The notes: generated by a model not told the origin, from the sequence alone. DNA of 64,000 bases from CBDCUF01 sp965222525 (GCA_965222525.1 OZ244955.1:868001-932000), one strand, 5' to 3'. Counted from the first letter of the stretch, positions 43,318 to 52,047 are shown. Numbers and translations: made by a program.

Positions 43318-43646
43318 GCCGTGAACAACATGAGAAAATAAAAGGATTACTGGAAGAGGCACAGGATGTGCTTGTAGGCTATCAGCAGGATATGGCAAAT
43401 GGTAATCCGCTTCAGATGGGGAACTTTGACAGTGTGGTGCGGGATTTATGTGAACAGATAAAATTGCTTCCGCCGGCGGAAGCGGCAATGTATGAATCCA
43501 GCCTGCAAAGCCTGAGCAAGGCTCTGGGAGCGCTATCAGGACTGCTTGTCGAGCGTCAGGCAGAGCTGGGGGATAATATACACAAGCTTGATATAGGCCA
43601 GAAGGCTCATAGTGCGTACAAGAAGAATGACAATGAGAATAGTTAA
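43314..43646 (+). CDS. hypothetical helical protein coupled to the FlhB-like gene
   Basis: 110 residues, mostly helical: EEAQDVLVGYQQDMANGNPL then SLQSLSKALGALSGLLVERQ and a Lys/Asn-rich end. No membrane segment or recognised domain. Overlapping the FlhB-like stop by four bases (ATGA) suggests a shared role, possibly a chaperone or regulator in flagellar assembly (FlgN-like size and helicity). That is inference from size and context only. Confidence 0.7.
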   Translation: MSREQHEKIKGLLEEAQDVLVGYQQDMANGNPLQMGNFDSVVRDLCEQIKLLPPAEAAMYESSLQSLSKALGALSGLLVERQAELGDNIHKLDIGQKAHSAYKKNDNENS

Positions 43647-43762
43647 GGCCCCCTTTTTATTCACTTGCGACGCCATACATCTTAGAACGCCTACAAAAAA
43701 AATCTCCCGGATAAAAATTCACAGTTGCTATATCAAAAATTACTATATATAGTGCAGCCCTC

Positions 43763-43789
43763 TCCTGCAGATAGCTATATGTTGCAGGA
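43763..43789. promoter_or_regulatory. inverted repeat upstream of the diguanylate cyclase
   Basis: TCCTGCA (43763-43769) and TGCAGGA (43783-43789) around a 13-base spacer, 92 bp before the cyclase start. Could be an operator or leader hairpin. Confidence 0.35.
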
Positions 43790-43880
43790 ATTTACCTGAT
43801 ATTGTGTGTTACATTCCTGCTGATACAACAATATCTTACCGGAATTATTCACATACAAGTTCATAACATAGGGGAAGAAA

Positions 43881-44960
43881 ATGGTTAATGCAAAGCTTAG
43901 GAAACCGGGTAATGCAGCGGCATTTCCGGTTGATTTATGTGCAAGGAGCAAGGGAACCCGGACGGGCGCAAAACCGGGCGGAGCAAATCCGGGGGCCGGT
44001 TATAAATCAAGAATCAGGGCTCTTGAGGCTGAAATCAAGCTGCTTACCTCCTATTGCTCGGATACGGTATACCGGTTGCGCTATGATGACATGCGCTATG
44101 ATTATATCAGCCCGGCAGTCAAGAATCTCCTTGGCTTTACGCCGGAGGAGATCAAGCGTATCCATTTCCGCTCGCTGATAGTTGAAACCAAGATAGTAAA
44201 TAACGGTTTGCAGAAGATTGATTCCTTCAGGCAGCTGGAAGAGTTGCGCAAACAGGGCAGTATCGGCAAATGGCAGGCGGATTACCTGATCCGCACCAGG
44301 GACGGCAACCGGATATGGGTGTCTGATATTTCCTATCCCTGGTATGATGATAGCGGGAAGGTTATTGGTTCGGTCGGGTCGCTGCGTGATATTACCGACC
44401 GGGTGGAAGCCGAGGAGCGTATGCAGGAGGAAATCTCCCGTATGGCCAATGTTGATGCGCTGACCGGGGCTGCCAGCCGGGGGGAGTTCTTTCGTGAGCT
44501 GGATAACGAGCTGAAGCGGATTAACCGTTCGGAGGAGGATGTGGCGGTTCTGCTGGTGGATATTGACCGGTTCAAACATATCAATGATAAATATGGTGAG
44601 GAAATCGGTGATATGCTTCTGGTGGAAGTGGCAAAAATTATCAGATCATGTCTGCGGGATACCGACTTACTTACCCGCCTTGATGGTGAGGAGTTCGGGG
44701 TAATACTGCATCAGTCCGGAGAACAGGGAGCGTTCTGGGTTGGTGAACGGATAAGGAATTCTATAAGCAACCGTGAGTTTATGATAGGACAGGATGACAA
44801 GCCTGTATCCTGTAGCGTTTCCATAGGGGTGGCCAGTGCTGCGCCGGGTGAGAATGCCGATGCGTCCGAGCTGTACAAAACCGCCAATACCCGCCTCTAT
44901 ATAGCCAAGAACACCGGCCATAACCAGGTCTCGGTGGATGAGGTACTGCATACTCATTAG
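43881..44960 (+). CDS. PAS-GGDEF diguanylate cyclase with DGEEF signature
   Basis: 359 residues. A PAS domain with PAC (residues ~50-170, YRLRYDDMRYDYISPAVKNL, GSVGSLRDITDR) and a GGDEF domain (~185-350, NVDALTGAASRGEFFRELDN, DIDRFKHINDKYGEEIGDML). The signature is DGEEF instead of GG(D/E)EF, so the first Gly is replaced by Asp; activity is uncertain. The inhibitory RxxD site is intact (RDTD, five residues before it). No membrane helix. GGGGAAG precedes the ATG. Probably makes or senses cyclic di-GMP to control motility. Confidence 0.9.
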   Translation: MVNAKLRKPGNAAAFPVDLCARSKGTRTGAKPGGANPGAGYKSRIRALEAEIKLLTSYCSDTVYRLRYDDMRYDYISPAVKNLLGFTPEEIKRIHFRSLIVETKIVNNGLQKIDSFRQLEELRKQGSIGKWQADYLIRTRDGNRIWVSDISYPWYDDSGKVIGSVGSLRDITDRVEAEERMQEEISRMANVDALTGAASRGEFFRELDNELKRINRSEEDVAVLLVDIDRFKHINDKYGEEIGDMLLVEVAKIIRSCLRDTDLLTRLDGEEFGVILHQSGEQGAFWVGERIRNSISNREFMIGQDDKPVSCSVSIGVASAAPGENADASELYKTANTRLYIAKNTGHNQVSVDEVLHTH

Positions 44961-44977
44961 AGGGTTTTGAGAGGAAG

Positions 44978-45901
44978 TTATTGCACCATATTCCCTGGCG
45001 AAATTTTATAGCCCCGGAGGAAGGATTGTGTCGGCATTGGCTTTTTGCCGCTGCGCTGGAGAAGAAGCGGCAGGATTACCCCTTCTTTACATTTAATGGT
45101 TAGGTCGTCGTTGATAACTGTCCCTGCAGGTTCGGAATTGTCTTCTTCCTCCCCGATATCCGCATCCAGTATTTTTATCTTTTTATCATTATGAATGAAA
45201 TAAGCTCCCGGATATGGGCTTAATCCCAGAATCATATTTCTTATATCTTCCACCTTGTTGTTCCAGTCTATATGAGCTTCTTGCTTACTAATTTTCTTTG
45301 CATATGTAACGCCATCCCCTGCTTGCGGAACTGGAGAGAGCTGACCATCCCCAATCATTTTCAAAACTTCCGGAATCATCTCCGCTCCCATCTCTGCCAG
45401 AACATCATGTAACCCGCCAGCATTAGTACCGTCCGGGATATCATACTCCCTTTGCAGCAATATATCACCCGTATCCAGACCTTCATCCATCTGCATGATA
45501 CATACACCGGTTTTCCTGTCCCCAGCCATAATCGTACGCTGTATGGGAGCCGCTCCCCGCCAGCGTGGAAGCAATGAAGGGTGGATGTTGATGCAACCGT
45601 GAGGGCAGGCTTCCAATATGGGAGGCGGCAGGAGCAGGCCATATGCGGCCACTACCGCAATATCCGCAGCAATATCGGCAAATTTCTGCTGCTCTTCCGG
45701 AGATTTTAAACTTCTGGGAGTATATGCCGGAATATTATGTGCTTCCGCAAGTTCATGTATAGGCGATTTCCGCAGCTTGTGCCCACGCCCCGCCGGACGT
45801 GGTGGCTGGGTATATACGGCCACAACCTCATGCTCGCCGGCAACCAGCTTGCGCAATGCCGGTACTGCAAATTCCGGCGTCCCCATGAAGATTATTTTCA
45901 T
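44978..45901 (-). CDS. fmt: methionyl-tRNA formyltransferase
   Basis: 307 residues. Formyl-transfer core MKIIFMGTPEFAVPALRKLV, the active-site NIHPSLLPRWRGAAPIQRTI and the C-terminal tRNA-binding domain with GAYFIHNDKKIKILDADIGE. It formylates initiator Met-tRNA using 10-formyl-THF. Its usual partner def is absent here. It starts 2 bp after the stop of glyQ, so the two are almost certainly one transcript, an unusual pairing. Confidence 0.96.
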   Translation of the reverse strand: MKIIFMGTPEFAVPALRKLVAGEHEVVAVYTQPPRPAGRGHKLRKSPIHELAEAHNIPAYTPRSLKSPEEQQKFADIAADIAVVAAYGLLLPPPILEACPHGCINIHPSLLPRWRGAAPIQRTIMAGDRKTGVCIMQMDEGLDTGDILLQREYDIPDGTNAGGLHDVLAEMGAEMIPEVLKMIGDGQLSPVPQAGDGVTYAKKISKQEAHIDWNNKVEDIRNMILGLSPYPGAYFIHNDKKIKILDADIGEEEDNSEPAGTVINDDLTIKCKEGVILPLLLQRSGKKPMPTQSFLRGYKISPGNMVQ

Positions 45902-45903
45902 TT

Positions 45904-46815
45904 TTAGCTGTTGGCCGTTAGCTGTTGGCTATTGGTATTTTCCGGCTCTTCCACGGCAAGCCATTGCTCACAGCAGCCCTTGGCCATATTGCGTACACGG
46001 GCGATATATGATGCTCGCTCAGTCACCCCTATAACACCACGTGCATCAAGCAGGTTGAATAAATGGCTAGCCTTCAGGCACTGGTCATATGCCGGCAGCG
46101 CCAGATCCGCTTCAAGCAATGCGCCACATTCCTCTTCCGCATCATCAAAATGGGTGAATAGCTTATTCGTATTGGCATATTCAAGGTTATATGCCGAAAA
46201 TTCCCGCTCATTACGATGGAATACATCACGGTAAGTTATATTGCCGTCACCTTCGACCCCGTTCCAGTCAAGGTCATAGACATTCTCTATCCCCTGTACA
46301 TACATCGCCAGCCGCTCAAGGCCATATGTAATTTCGCCGGAGACCGGACTGCAATCAAATCCGCCCACCTGCTGGAAATAGGTAAACTGCGTCACCTCCA
46401 TACCGTCACACCAGACCTCCCAGCCCAGCCCCCATGCACCCAGTGTCGGATTTTCCCAGTCATCCTCGACAAATCGGATATCATGCTTCATCGGGTCAAT
46501 ACCAATCTGGCGCAGGCTTTCCAGATAAAGCTCCTGTATATTATCCGGAGAGGGCTTGAGTATAACCTGCAGCTGGTAATAATGCTGCAGGCGATTGGGA
46601 TTCTCGCCATAACGGCCATCCTTCGGGCGACGGCTGGGCTGTACATAAACCACATTCCATGGCTTTCCGCCAAGCGCACGCAGTGTTGTTGCCGGATGCG
46701 AAGTACCAGCCCCCACCTCCATATCATATGGCTGCAACACAACACAGCCCTGTTTTGCCCAGAAGCCTTGTAATGTAAGTATTAAATCCTGAAATGATTT
46801 CGCTTTTTTCACCAT
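45904..46815 (-). CDS. glyQ: glycyl-tRNA synthetase alpha subunit
   Basis: 303 residues from the ATG at 46815. The alpha subunit of the tetrameric class II enzyme: KSFQDLILTLQGFWAKQGCV, TLRALGGKPWNVVYVQPSRR, VWCDGMEVTQFTYFQQVGGF and YARNMAKG-type end (ARVRNMAKGCCEQWLAVEEP). The last ~9 residues (NSQQLTANS) are encoded by a word repeat (TTAGCTGTTGGCCGTTAGCT), so the natural C-terminus was extended or replaced by the repeat. The beta subunit gene glyS, usually next to it, is absent: fmt follows instead. Confidence 0.94.
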   Translation of the reverse strand: MVKKAKSFQDLILTLQGFWAKQGCVVLQPYDMEVGAGTSHPATTLRALGGKPWNVVYVQPSRRPKDGRYGENPNRLQHYYQLQVILKPSPDNIQELYLESLRQIGIDPMKHDIRFVEDDWENPTLGAWGLGWEVWCDGMEVTQFTYFQQVGGFDCSPVSGEITYGLERLAMYVQGIENVYDLDWNGVEGDGNITYRDVFHRNEREFSAYNLEYANTNKLFTHFDDAEEECGALLEADLALPAYDQCLKASHLFNLLDARGVIGVTERASYIARVRNMAKGCCEQWLAVEEPENTNSQQLTANS

Positions 46816-46888
46816 GCGCACCGGATAGCATGTATCACACAGAATCGCAACTTTTTTGGTATTTACAAGACACAGCCTGTAACAGTGT

Positions 46889-47326
46889 CTAATCAGCGTC
46901 TAATATTTCCCTTACTTTCTGCGGGATGCGGGTGGGGGTTAAGGTGTCGGCATTAACGCAGGCGATTTTTACGTTGATTCCGGCGATTATACTGGTTTCA
47001 CCTATATTACTTCCGCTGTCATTTCTGTTATCATCATTGCGCTCAATAACCTGCTCCATATCCATACTGGCACCGGAAATTGCCTTTATATCGACACTTA
47101 CAGTAAGCAAATCATCGAAATATGCCGGTTTTATCAAATCCAGTTCGGCTCGGCGCACCACGAATATAACACCATTCTGGTGACGCAATTGCGACTGATT
47201 TATACCGAACGAGCGGAGCATTTCTGTCCTCGCCCGCTCGGCAAATTTGAGGTAATTGGCGTAATATACCACCCCGCCGGCATCGCTATCCTCGTAATAA
47301 ACCCGTATTCTGGTCTGGTATTGCAT
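46889..47326 (-). CDS. ybgC: YbgC-type acyl-CoA thioesterase
   Basis: 145 residues, hotdog fold. The catalytic pattern RVYYEDSDAGGVVYYANYLK, with the Asp, and FAERARTEMLRSFG identify the YbgC/Tol-Pal-associated thioesterase. In many proteobacteria it precedes tolQ; here it stands alone between glyQ and a membrane protein on the other strand. An insertion of about 15 polar residues (ERNDDNRNDSGSNIGE) lengthens a loop. Confidence 0.9.
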   Translation of the reverse strand: MQYQTRIRVYYEDSDAGGVVYYANYLKFAERARTEMLRSFGINQSQLRHQNGVIFVVRRAELDLIKPAYFDDLLTVSVDIKAISGASMDMEQVIERNDDNRNDSGSNIGETSIIAGINVKIACVNADTLTPTRIPQKVREILDAD

Positions 47327-47471
47327 AAGTTTCCAAGTTTATTACCCTAACCAGTCCCGTATATAAAGCCTGAATTAACCCGAAAACACAGGAATTTACT
47401 GTAACATTACCAAAAATCTTAATATATTGTTAATTATTGCTGGAAAAAGTAATTTATTTAGGTTATGTTAC

Positions 47472-47512
47472 ACAGTTCAAGGTTACATGTTGAAGGTTTC
47501 AGGTCACAGGAA
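47472..47512. repeat. word-like repeat upstream of a membrane protein gene
   Basis: CAGTTCAAGGTTACATGTTG followed by AAGGTTTCAGGTCACAGG: imperfect tandem units of the AGGTTnCAGG type, as at 8923 and 51969. Confidence 0.6.
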
Positions 47513-47556
47513 TGACAACAAGTAACCGGCGGCTACAACCTGATCAGGAGGAAATG

Positions 47557-48063
47557 ATGAAAAATATTTCCTATGCAGATATTGCCCGCAATACGGAGGC
47601 CGGTATCCGGCAGGTGCCGGAGCAGGATAATGAGGCGGGCAAGCAGGAGGTGGATGTCACGGCATTGATGGATATGCTGGACAAAAACCGTAAGGATAAC
47701 GGGGAACATAATATTGTTCATATAAGGGGTAAGGATATGACGTCAGATGCAGCATATGAGAAGATACAATGGTATGCGCCGGAGCCGAACCGCGGCAACC
47801 GCAGGCGCAATCGTGGATTGCAGCGGAGAATGGCTACCATTGCGATATTTATATTGGCGGTAACGACTATGGGAGCGCTGATATATTTTATAGACCGGCA
47901 GGCTAAGTCACTGGTTGCTGTGGAGGGCAATGAAATCAGTGGTGAAGCCGGTTTTGTGGATGAGAAGAGTCAGGATGTGCAGGAAACTGCAGAACCTGCC
48001 GGTTCTCATGATGGATTCAGCAAGGATGATGAGGAGTTCCTTCTGGATATCATAAGTAAATAA
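47557..48063 (+). CDS. single-pass membrane protein of unknown function
   Basis: 168 residues. AGGAGG lies two bases before a first ATG (47554) and five before a second (47557); I prefer the second. A ~95-residue cytosolic N-terminus (NISYADIARNTEAGIRQVPE) is followed by a basic patch (RGNRRRNRGLQRR), one membrane helix (MATIAIFILAVTTMGALIYF) and an acidic ~55-residue tail outside. No family is recognised. It is followed by the TAXI binding protein on the same strand, separated by a palindromic word repeat, so the two may be functionally linked. Confidence 0.7.
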   Translation: MKNISYADIARNTEAGIRQVPEQDNEAGKQEVDVTALMDMLDKNRKDNGEHNIVHIRGKDMTSDAAYEKIQWYAPEPNRGNRRRNRGLQRRMATIAIFILAVTTMGALIYFIDRQAKSLVAVEGNEISGEAGFVDEKSQDVQETAEPAGSHDGFSKDDEEFLLDIISK

Positions 48064-48065
48064 TT

Positions 48066-48138
48066 AAGTGCTTAGTGCTGTGTGTTTAGTCTCTTGTGGC
48101 AAATTACTCTAGCACATAACACTCAGCACTTAGCACTT
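48066..48138. repeat. palindromic word repeat, sister of 15558
   Basis: Left AAGTGCTTAGTGCTGTGTG (48066-48084), centre TTTAGTCTCTTGTGG, right CAGCACTTAGCACTT (48124-48138). The arms are complementary with small gaps. The centre matches that of 15558-15634 (GTCTCTT). Confidence 0.75.
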
Positions 48139-48172
48139 TTATAAAAACATTCTAAACAAGGGAGAGAGAAGA

Positions 48173-49384
48173 ATGAAGGTTAATAACATTACAGGGTTTT
48201 TTGCGGTAATACTGACTGTGGCTGCTATGCTTGTCAGCTCCGGCCTTTATGCTACCGAGGAGATGGCGGTTGAAGGTGAGGTTGTAACCTACGACGCAGT
48301 TGCCGTGGATGCAGATACGGAAACAGTGATTGATAATGAGGAGGCCGGTATCGGCGAGCTTTCCGATGAGCAGTTTGCCAAGGAGCCGGATGCTGACGAT
48401 ATCGGCGAACTGGCTGATATATCGGAAATGACCCAGGATGATTTTTCGTCACTGGGTATGGTAACCGGCTCACCTACCGGTACATATTACCGTTTCGGTA
48501 ATGACATAAAGAATGTCGTGCAGGGTGAGGGTATCAATATATTAGTGAAGGAATCCAGGGGTTCGATTGATAATATCAACCGTATAGACAGCAGGGAAAA
48601 TGCCGCATTCGGTATTGTACAGTCTGATGTACTGGGTTTCCTGACCCGCTCCGATTCACCTAAATCGAGGCGTGCGGTAGAAAATCTGCGCATGATATTC
48701 CCCTTCTATCAGGAAGAGGTGCATATTATCGCCAACAGGAATGTCAAGGAATTCAAGGATTTGCGTAATAAGACAGTTGTAGTCGGACAGAGTGGTAGCG
48801 GTAACTGGCTTACCTCGATGAACCTGTTTAATATAACCGGTGTGCGCCCGACCAAGATGCTGCGCCTGTCACCCGAGGAGGGGCTGGTTGCGGTACTCAG
48901 TAACAAGGCTGACGCCATGGTTTATGTAGCGGGCAAGCCGGTAAAGTTGTTCCAGAATCTGAAAGCGCTGGCTAATCATGAGAAATATGCCGAGGTTGTT
49001 GCCGGATTACATATTGTCCCGCTGACCAGTGAGGATGTATTGCGTGAATATAGTCCGGTGCAAATTACGCCCGAGGATTATCATTTCGTGAAGGAAACTG
49101 TCGATACGGTTGCGGTTACTGCCGTGCTGGTATCATATAATTTCTCGGCGGCGAGTGGCCCTTATGCGGAATCCCGCTGTGATGCAGTAACTACATTCAG
49201 CGATGCGATAAGGAGCAATATAGACCTGTTGCGTGAGAGCGGTCATCCCAAATGGCTTGAGGTGGATCTGAATGCAGAGGTCGGTATATGGCAGCGTGAC
49301 CCGTGCTCTATCCCGAAAACCACCGTCACCACCGAAACCGAACTGGAGCAGGAACTATTAGAGGTTCTGACACGAGGCGAATAA
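48173..49384 (+). CDS. TAXI-family TRAP transporter solute-binding protein
   Basis: 403 residues. Signal peptide (GFFAVILTVAAMLVSSGLYA), an unusual acidic linker of about 60 residues (DADTETVIDNEEAGIGELSD), then the TAXI fold: GSPTGTYYRFGNDIKNVVQG, ENAAFGIVQSDVLGFL, KTVVVGQSGSGNWLTSMNLF. Binds small anionic solutes such as glutamate-like compounds for import by a TRAP permease. No permease gene is nearby. GGGAGAGAG precedes the ATG. The acidic extension and the neighbouring single-pass protein are atypical. Confidence 0.87.
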   Translation: MKVNNITGFFAVILTVAAMLVSSGLYATEEMAVEGEVVTYDAVAVDADTETVIDNEEAGIGELSDEQFAKEPDADDIGELADISEMTQDDFSSLGMVTGSPTGTYYRFGNDIKNVVQGEGINILVKESRGSIDNINRIDSRENAAFGIVQSDVLGFLTRSDSPKSRRAVENLRMIFPFYQEEVHIIANRNVKEFKDLRNKTVVVGQSGSGNWLTSMNLFNITGVRPTKMLRLSPEEGLVAVLSNKADAMVYVAGKPVKLFQNLKALANHEKYAEVVAGLHIVPLTSEDVLREYSPVQITPEDYHFVKETVDTVAVTAVLVSYNFSAASGPYAESRCDAVTTFSDAIRSNIDLLRESGHPKWLEVDLNAEVGIWQRDPCSIPKTTVTTETELEQELLEVLTRGE

Positions 49385-49440
49385 GTCGTTTTTATATAAC
49401 ACACTATAAAGTACTGGTTTATTAATCCCCAGATATGGTA

Positions 49441-49532
49441 TAGCCAATTCATTTTATGAATTGGCTATCAAGGTCTGCCGAAGGCAGGACTTGCGCCGCG
49501 AAGCGAGCGAATTTATGCGCAAGCATAAATTC
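49441..49532 (-). repeat. modular hairpin repeat, divergent copy D
   Basis: Three stems in order: TAGCCAATTCAT / ATGAATTGGCTA (49441-49466, 12 bp perfect), GTCTGCC / GGCAGGAC (about 49473-49490), linker GCGCCGCGAAGCGAGC, and GAATTTATGC GCAA GCATAAATTC (49509-49532, 10 bp perfect). Read on the minus strand the layout matches copies A and B with other stem sequences. It lies between the TAXI gene and pssA. Confidence 0.7.
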
Positions 49533-49574
49533 AACTGCTATATTTGTTGTTTGAGTTCGTAATAGTTCAACCAA

Positions 49575-50360
49575 ATGCACAAAGACCAGAATACAGACCA
49601 GTCGCTACAACTAGCAAAGCTGTTTCCCAATATGATAACCTTGCTGGCTTTATGTGCTGGGTTGTCAGCTATGCGTTGGTCATTGGATGACAGGTGGTCG
49701 CTGGCGGTATCACTGATACTGATTGCAGCCGTTCTGGATGCACTGGATGGTCGGCTTGCCCGCAAACTAAGCGCTACCAGCACTTTCGGTGCACAACTTG
49801 ATTCCCTCTCAGATTTTATCAATTTTGGCGTAGCCCCCGCTTTCATATTATATATGTGGCAAACCCATGAAATAAAAGGTTGGGGATGGGCTATGGTGCT
49901 GTTCTTTGCGGTATGCTGCGCTATAAGGCTGGCACGGTTTAATACTGACCTGGTAGAGGAAAACCCGCCATCATGGGCTTCTAATTTTTTTGTAGGGGTG
50001 CCTTCTCCTGCAGGCGCATTGATGGTGTTAGCCCCGCTTATGATAGCCCTTGCGTTCGAGGGTAGCTTCGATGATACGTATGAGGCGCTGGAATTCACTA
50101 CTGACCCGAGATTTGTCATTTACTATACCGCCCTGGTCGCATTCCTTATGGTTAGCCGTATTCCAACCTTTTCATTTAAAAAAATATCTATACGTAATGA
50201 ATATGTGTCGCTAATATTGGCCGCTGCCGGCCTTCTTGCAATAGCGTTCCTCAATGAACCATGGGTAACATTGCTGGCGCTCGGCACAGTGTATGTGCTT
50301 ACTATCCCGATAAGCATTGTATTGTACTACAAATTTTCAAGAGGTGAAAAAGGTGGATGA
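49575..50360 (+). CDS. pssA: CDP-diacylglycerol--serine O-phosphatidyltransferase
   Basis: 261 residues with about eight membrane helices. The CDP-alcohol phosphotransferase motif DG(x)2AR(x)8G(x)3D(x)3D is intact in DGRLARKLSATSTFGAQLDS followed by LSDF. Makes phosphatidylserine, precursor of phosphatidylethanolamine. The decarboxylase gene psd, often upstream, is not adjacent. No strong ribosome site; a divergent repeat (copy D) precedes it. Confidence 0.92.
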   Translation: MHKDQNTDQSLQLAKLFPNMITLLALCAGLSAMRWSLDDRWSLAVSLILIAAVLDALDGRLARKLSATSTFGAQLDSLSDFINFGVAPAFILYMWQTHEIKGWGWAMVLFFAVCCAIRLARFNTDLVEENPPSWASNFFVGVPSPAGALMVLAPLMIALAFEGSFDDTYEALEFTTDPRFVIYYTALVAFLMVSRIPTFSFKKISIRNEYVSLILAAAGLLAIAFLNEPWVTLLALGTVYVLTIPISIVLYYKFSRGEKGG

Positions 50361-50379
50361 TAAGAAAAATATAGTACAG

Positions 50380-51909
50380 CTAAAATAGGTTCCTGCCGCT
50401 CATTTCCTGCGGTTGGGAGATATTCATTATTTTCAGTATGGTGGGAGCGATGTCGCAGAGGCGTCCGGGTTGGAGAGTAGTCTCCCTACCCTCACCTACT
50501 ATAGCAAAGGGTACGGGGTTGGTGGTGTGGGCAGTATGCGGACTGTTGGTAGCCAAATCAACCATCTGCTCGGCATTGCCATGATCGGCGGTAATAAGCA
50601 GCACACCATCCTTACCTGACACTGCTTCTTCCAGCCTTCCAAGCGCCCTGTCAACCGCTTCGACTGCCTTGATGGCCGCTTGCTCAATACCGGTATGGCC
50701 TACCATATCGGTATTGGCATAATTAACGACAATAAAATCATACTTGTCCGCATTTATCGCTTCAATCAGACGGTCAGTGACTTCCACCGCCGACATTTCC
50801 GGCTGTAAGTCATAGGTTGCAACCTTGGGAGAAGGTACCAGAATCCTGTCCTCGCCGGGAAACTCCTGCTCCTGTCCCCCATTGAAAAAGAATGTCACAT
50901 GCGCATATTTCTCGGTCTCGGCTATGCGCAACTGCCGCAAGTCACTATCCGCAATCACCTGTCCCAGTATATTATGCAGGGCCTCGGCCGGAAACAAAGC
51001 CGGAAGCAATTTATTCAACTCATCAGAATATTCAACCATACCAACCGCTCCGGCAAAATTAACCGTTTTACTACGGGTAAACCCCTTGAAATCCTTATCC
51101 AGAAGCGCATGTAATATCTGTCTGGCACGGTCGGCACGGAAATTGGCCATAACCAGCCCGTCACCATCATTCATCCCTGTATAATCACCAATTACAGCCG
51201 GTTTGATAAATTCATCGGTTATGCCTTCCTTGTAACTGTAAGTTATAGCATTGATAGTATTGTCTTTTCTTACACCCTCGCCACTGACAATCGTATTATA
51301 TGCAATCTCCACCCGCTCCCAGCGGTTATCCCTGTCCATCGCATAGTAACGCCCGGAAATAGTTGCTATCTGCGCATTCTCAACCTTGTTCTGTAGCCGC
51401 TTGACATATTCCGCTCCACTCTCCGGCGGGGTATCACGCCCGTCGGTAAACACATGAATTACAACAGGAATATTCGCACCAGACATAATATTAGCCAGTG
51501 CGGCTATATGGTCGATATGCGCATGCACCCCGCCATCCGACACCAGACCCATAATATGACAGGTGCCGCCGGTTTCCTGCAAATTGCTGACAAGATTATG
51601 CAACTCTGGATTCTGCGCAAGCGAACCATCACTAATTGCCTTATCAATTCGAGGAAGATTCTGCATAACAATCCGCCCGCTGCCGATATTCATATGACCG
51701 ACCTCGGAATTACCCATCTGCCCGTCCGGCAGCCCTACATCCAGCCCCGACGTACCCAGCGTTGCATACGGGTTTTCAGCGATAATCCTGTCCCAGTTCG
51801 GTGTATCGGCCAGTGCAATTGCATTATGCTCATCCGACTCACTGACACCCCAGCCGTCCAGGATACATAAAACCACTGGTTTAGGTCGTAATTGATGGTT
51901 GTTTCCCAT
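50380..51909 (-). CDS. gpmI: 2,3-bisphosphoglycerate-independent phosphoglycerate mutase
   Basis: 509 residues, the usual length. Alkaline-phosphatase-type core with the catalytic Ser in GQMGNSEVGHMNIGSGRIV, metal ligands in LCILDGWG and ITADHGNAEQM, and the phosphotransferase insert (HVFTDGRDTPPESG). Interconverts 2- and 3-phosphoglycerate in glycolysis and gluconeogenesis. It ends convergently with pssA (19 bp). Confidence 0.97.
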   Translation of the reverse strand: MGNNHQLRPKPVVLCILDGWGVSESDEHNAIALADTPNWDRIIAENPYATLGTSGLDVGLPDGQMGNSEVGHMNIGSGRIVMQNLPRIDKAISDGSLAQNPELHNLVSNLQETGGTCHIMGLVSDGGVHAHIDHIAALANIMSGANIPVVIHVFTDGRDTPPESGAEYVKRLQNKVENAQIATISGRYYAMDRDNRWERVEIAYNTIVSGEGVRKDNTINAITYSYKEGITDEFIKPAVIGDYTGMNDGDGLVMANFRADRARQILHALLDKDFKGFTRSKTVNFAGAVGMVEYSDELNKLLPALFPAEALHNILGQVIADSDLRQLRIAETEKYAHVTFFFNGGQEQEFPGEDRILVPSPKVATYDLQPEMSAVEVTDRLIEAINADKYDFIVVNYANTDMVGHTGIEQAAIKAVEAVDRALGRLEEAVSGKDGVLLITADHGNAEQMVDLATNSPHTAHTTNPVPFAIVGEGRETTLQPGRLCDIAPTILKIMNISQPQEMSGRNLF

Positions 51910-51968
51910 AGCACAAAGCTAGCAAAGTTGCGTAAAACTTGCAACATAAGAACTTTTCTGTATGTTTA

Positions 51969-52005
51969 GAATAGGTTTTAGGTTACAGGTTTTAGGTTAT
52001 AGAGG
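51969..52005. repeat. word-like repeat between gpmI and hisE
   Basis: ATAGGTTTTAGGTTACAGGT followed by TTTAGGTTATAGAGG: nearly the same words as at 8923-8953, in direct orientation relative to the downstream gene. Confidence 0.7.
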
Positions 52006-52047
52006 TAAAAAATTTCACCTCACACGATTCATTAACACAATGTAATT

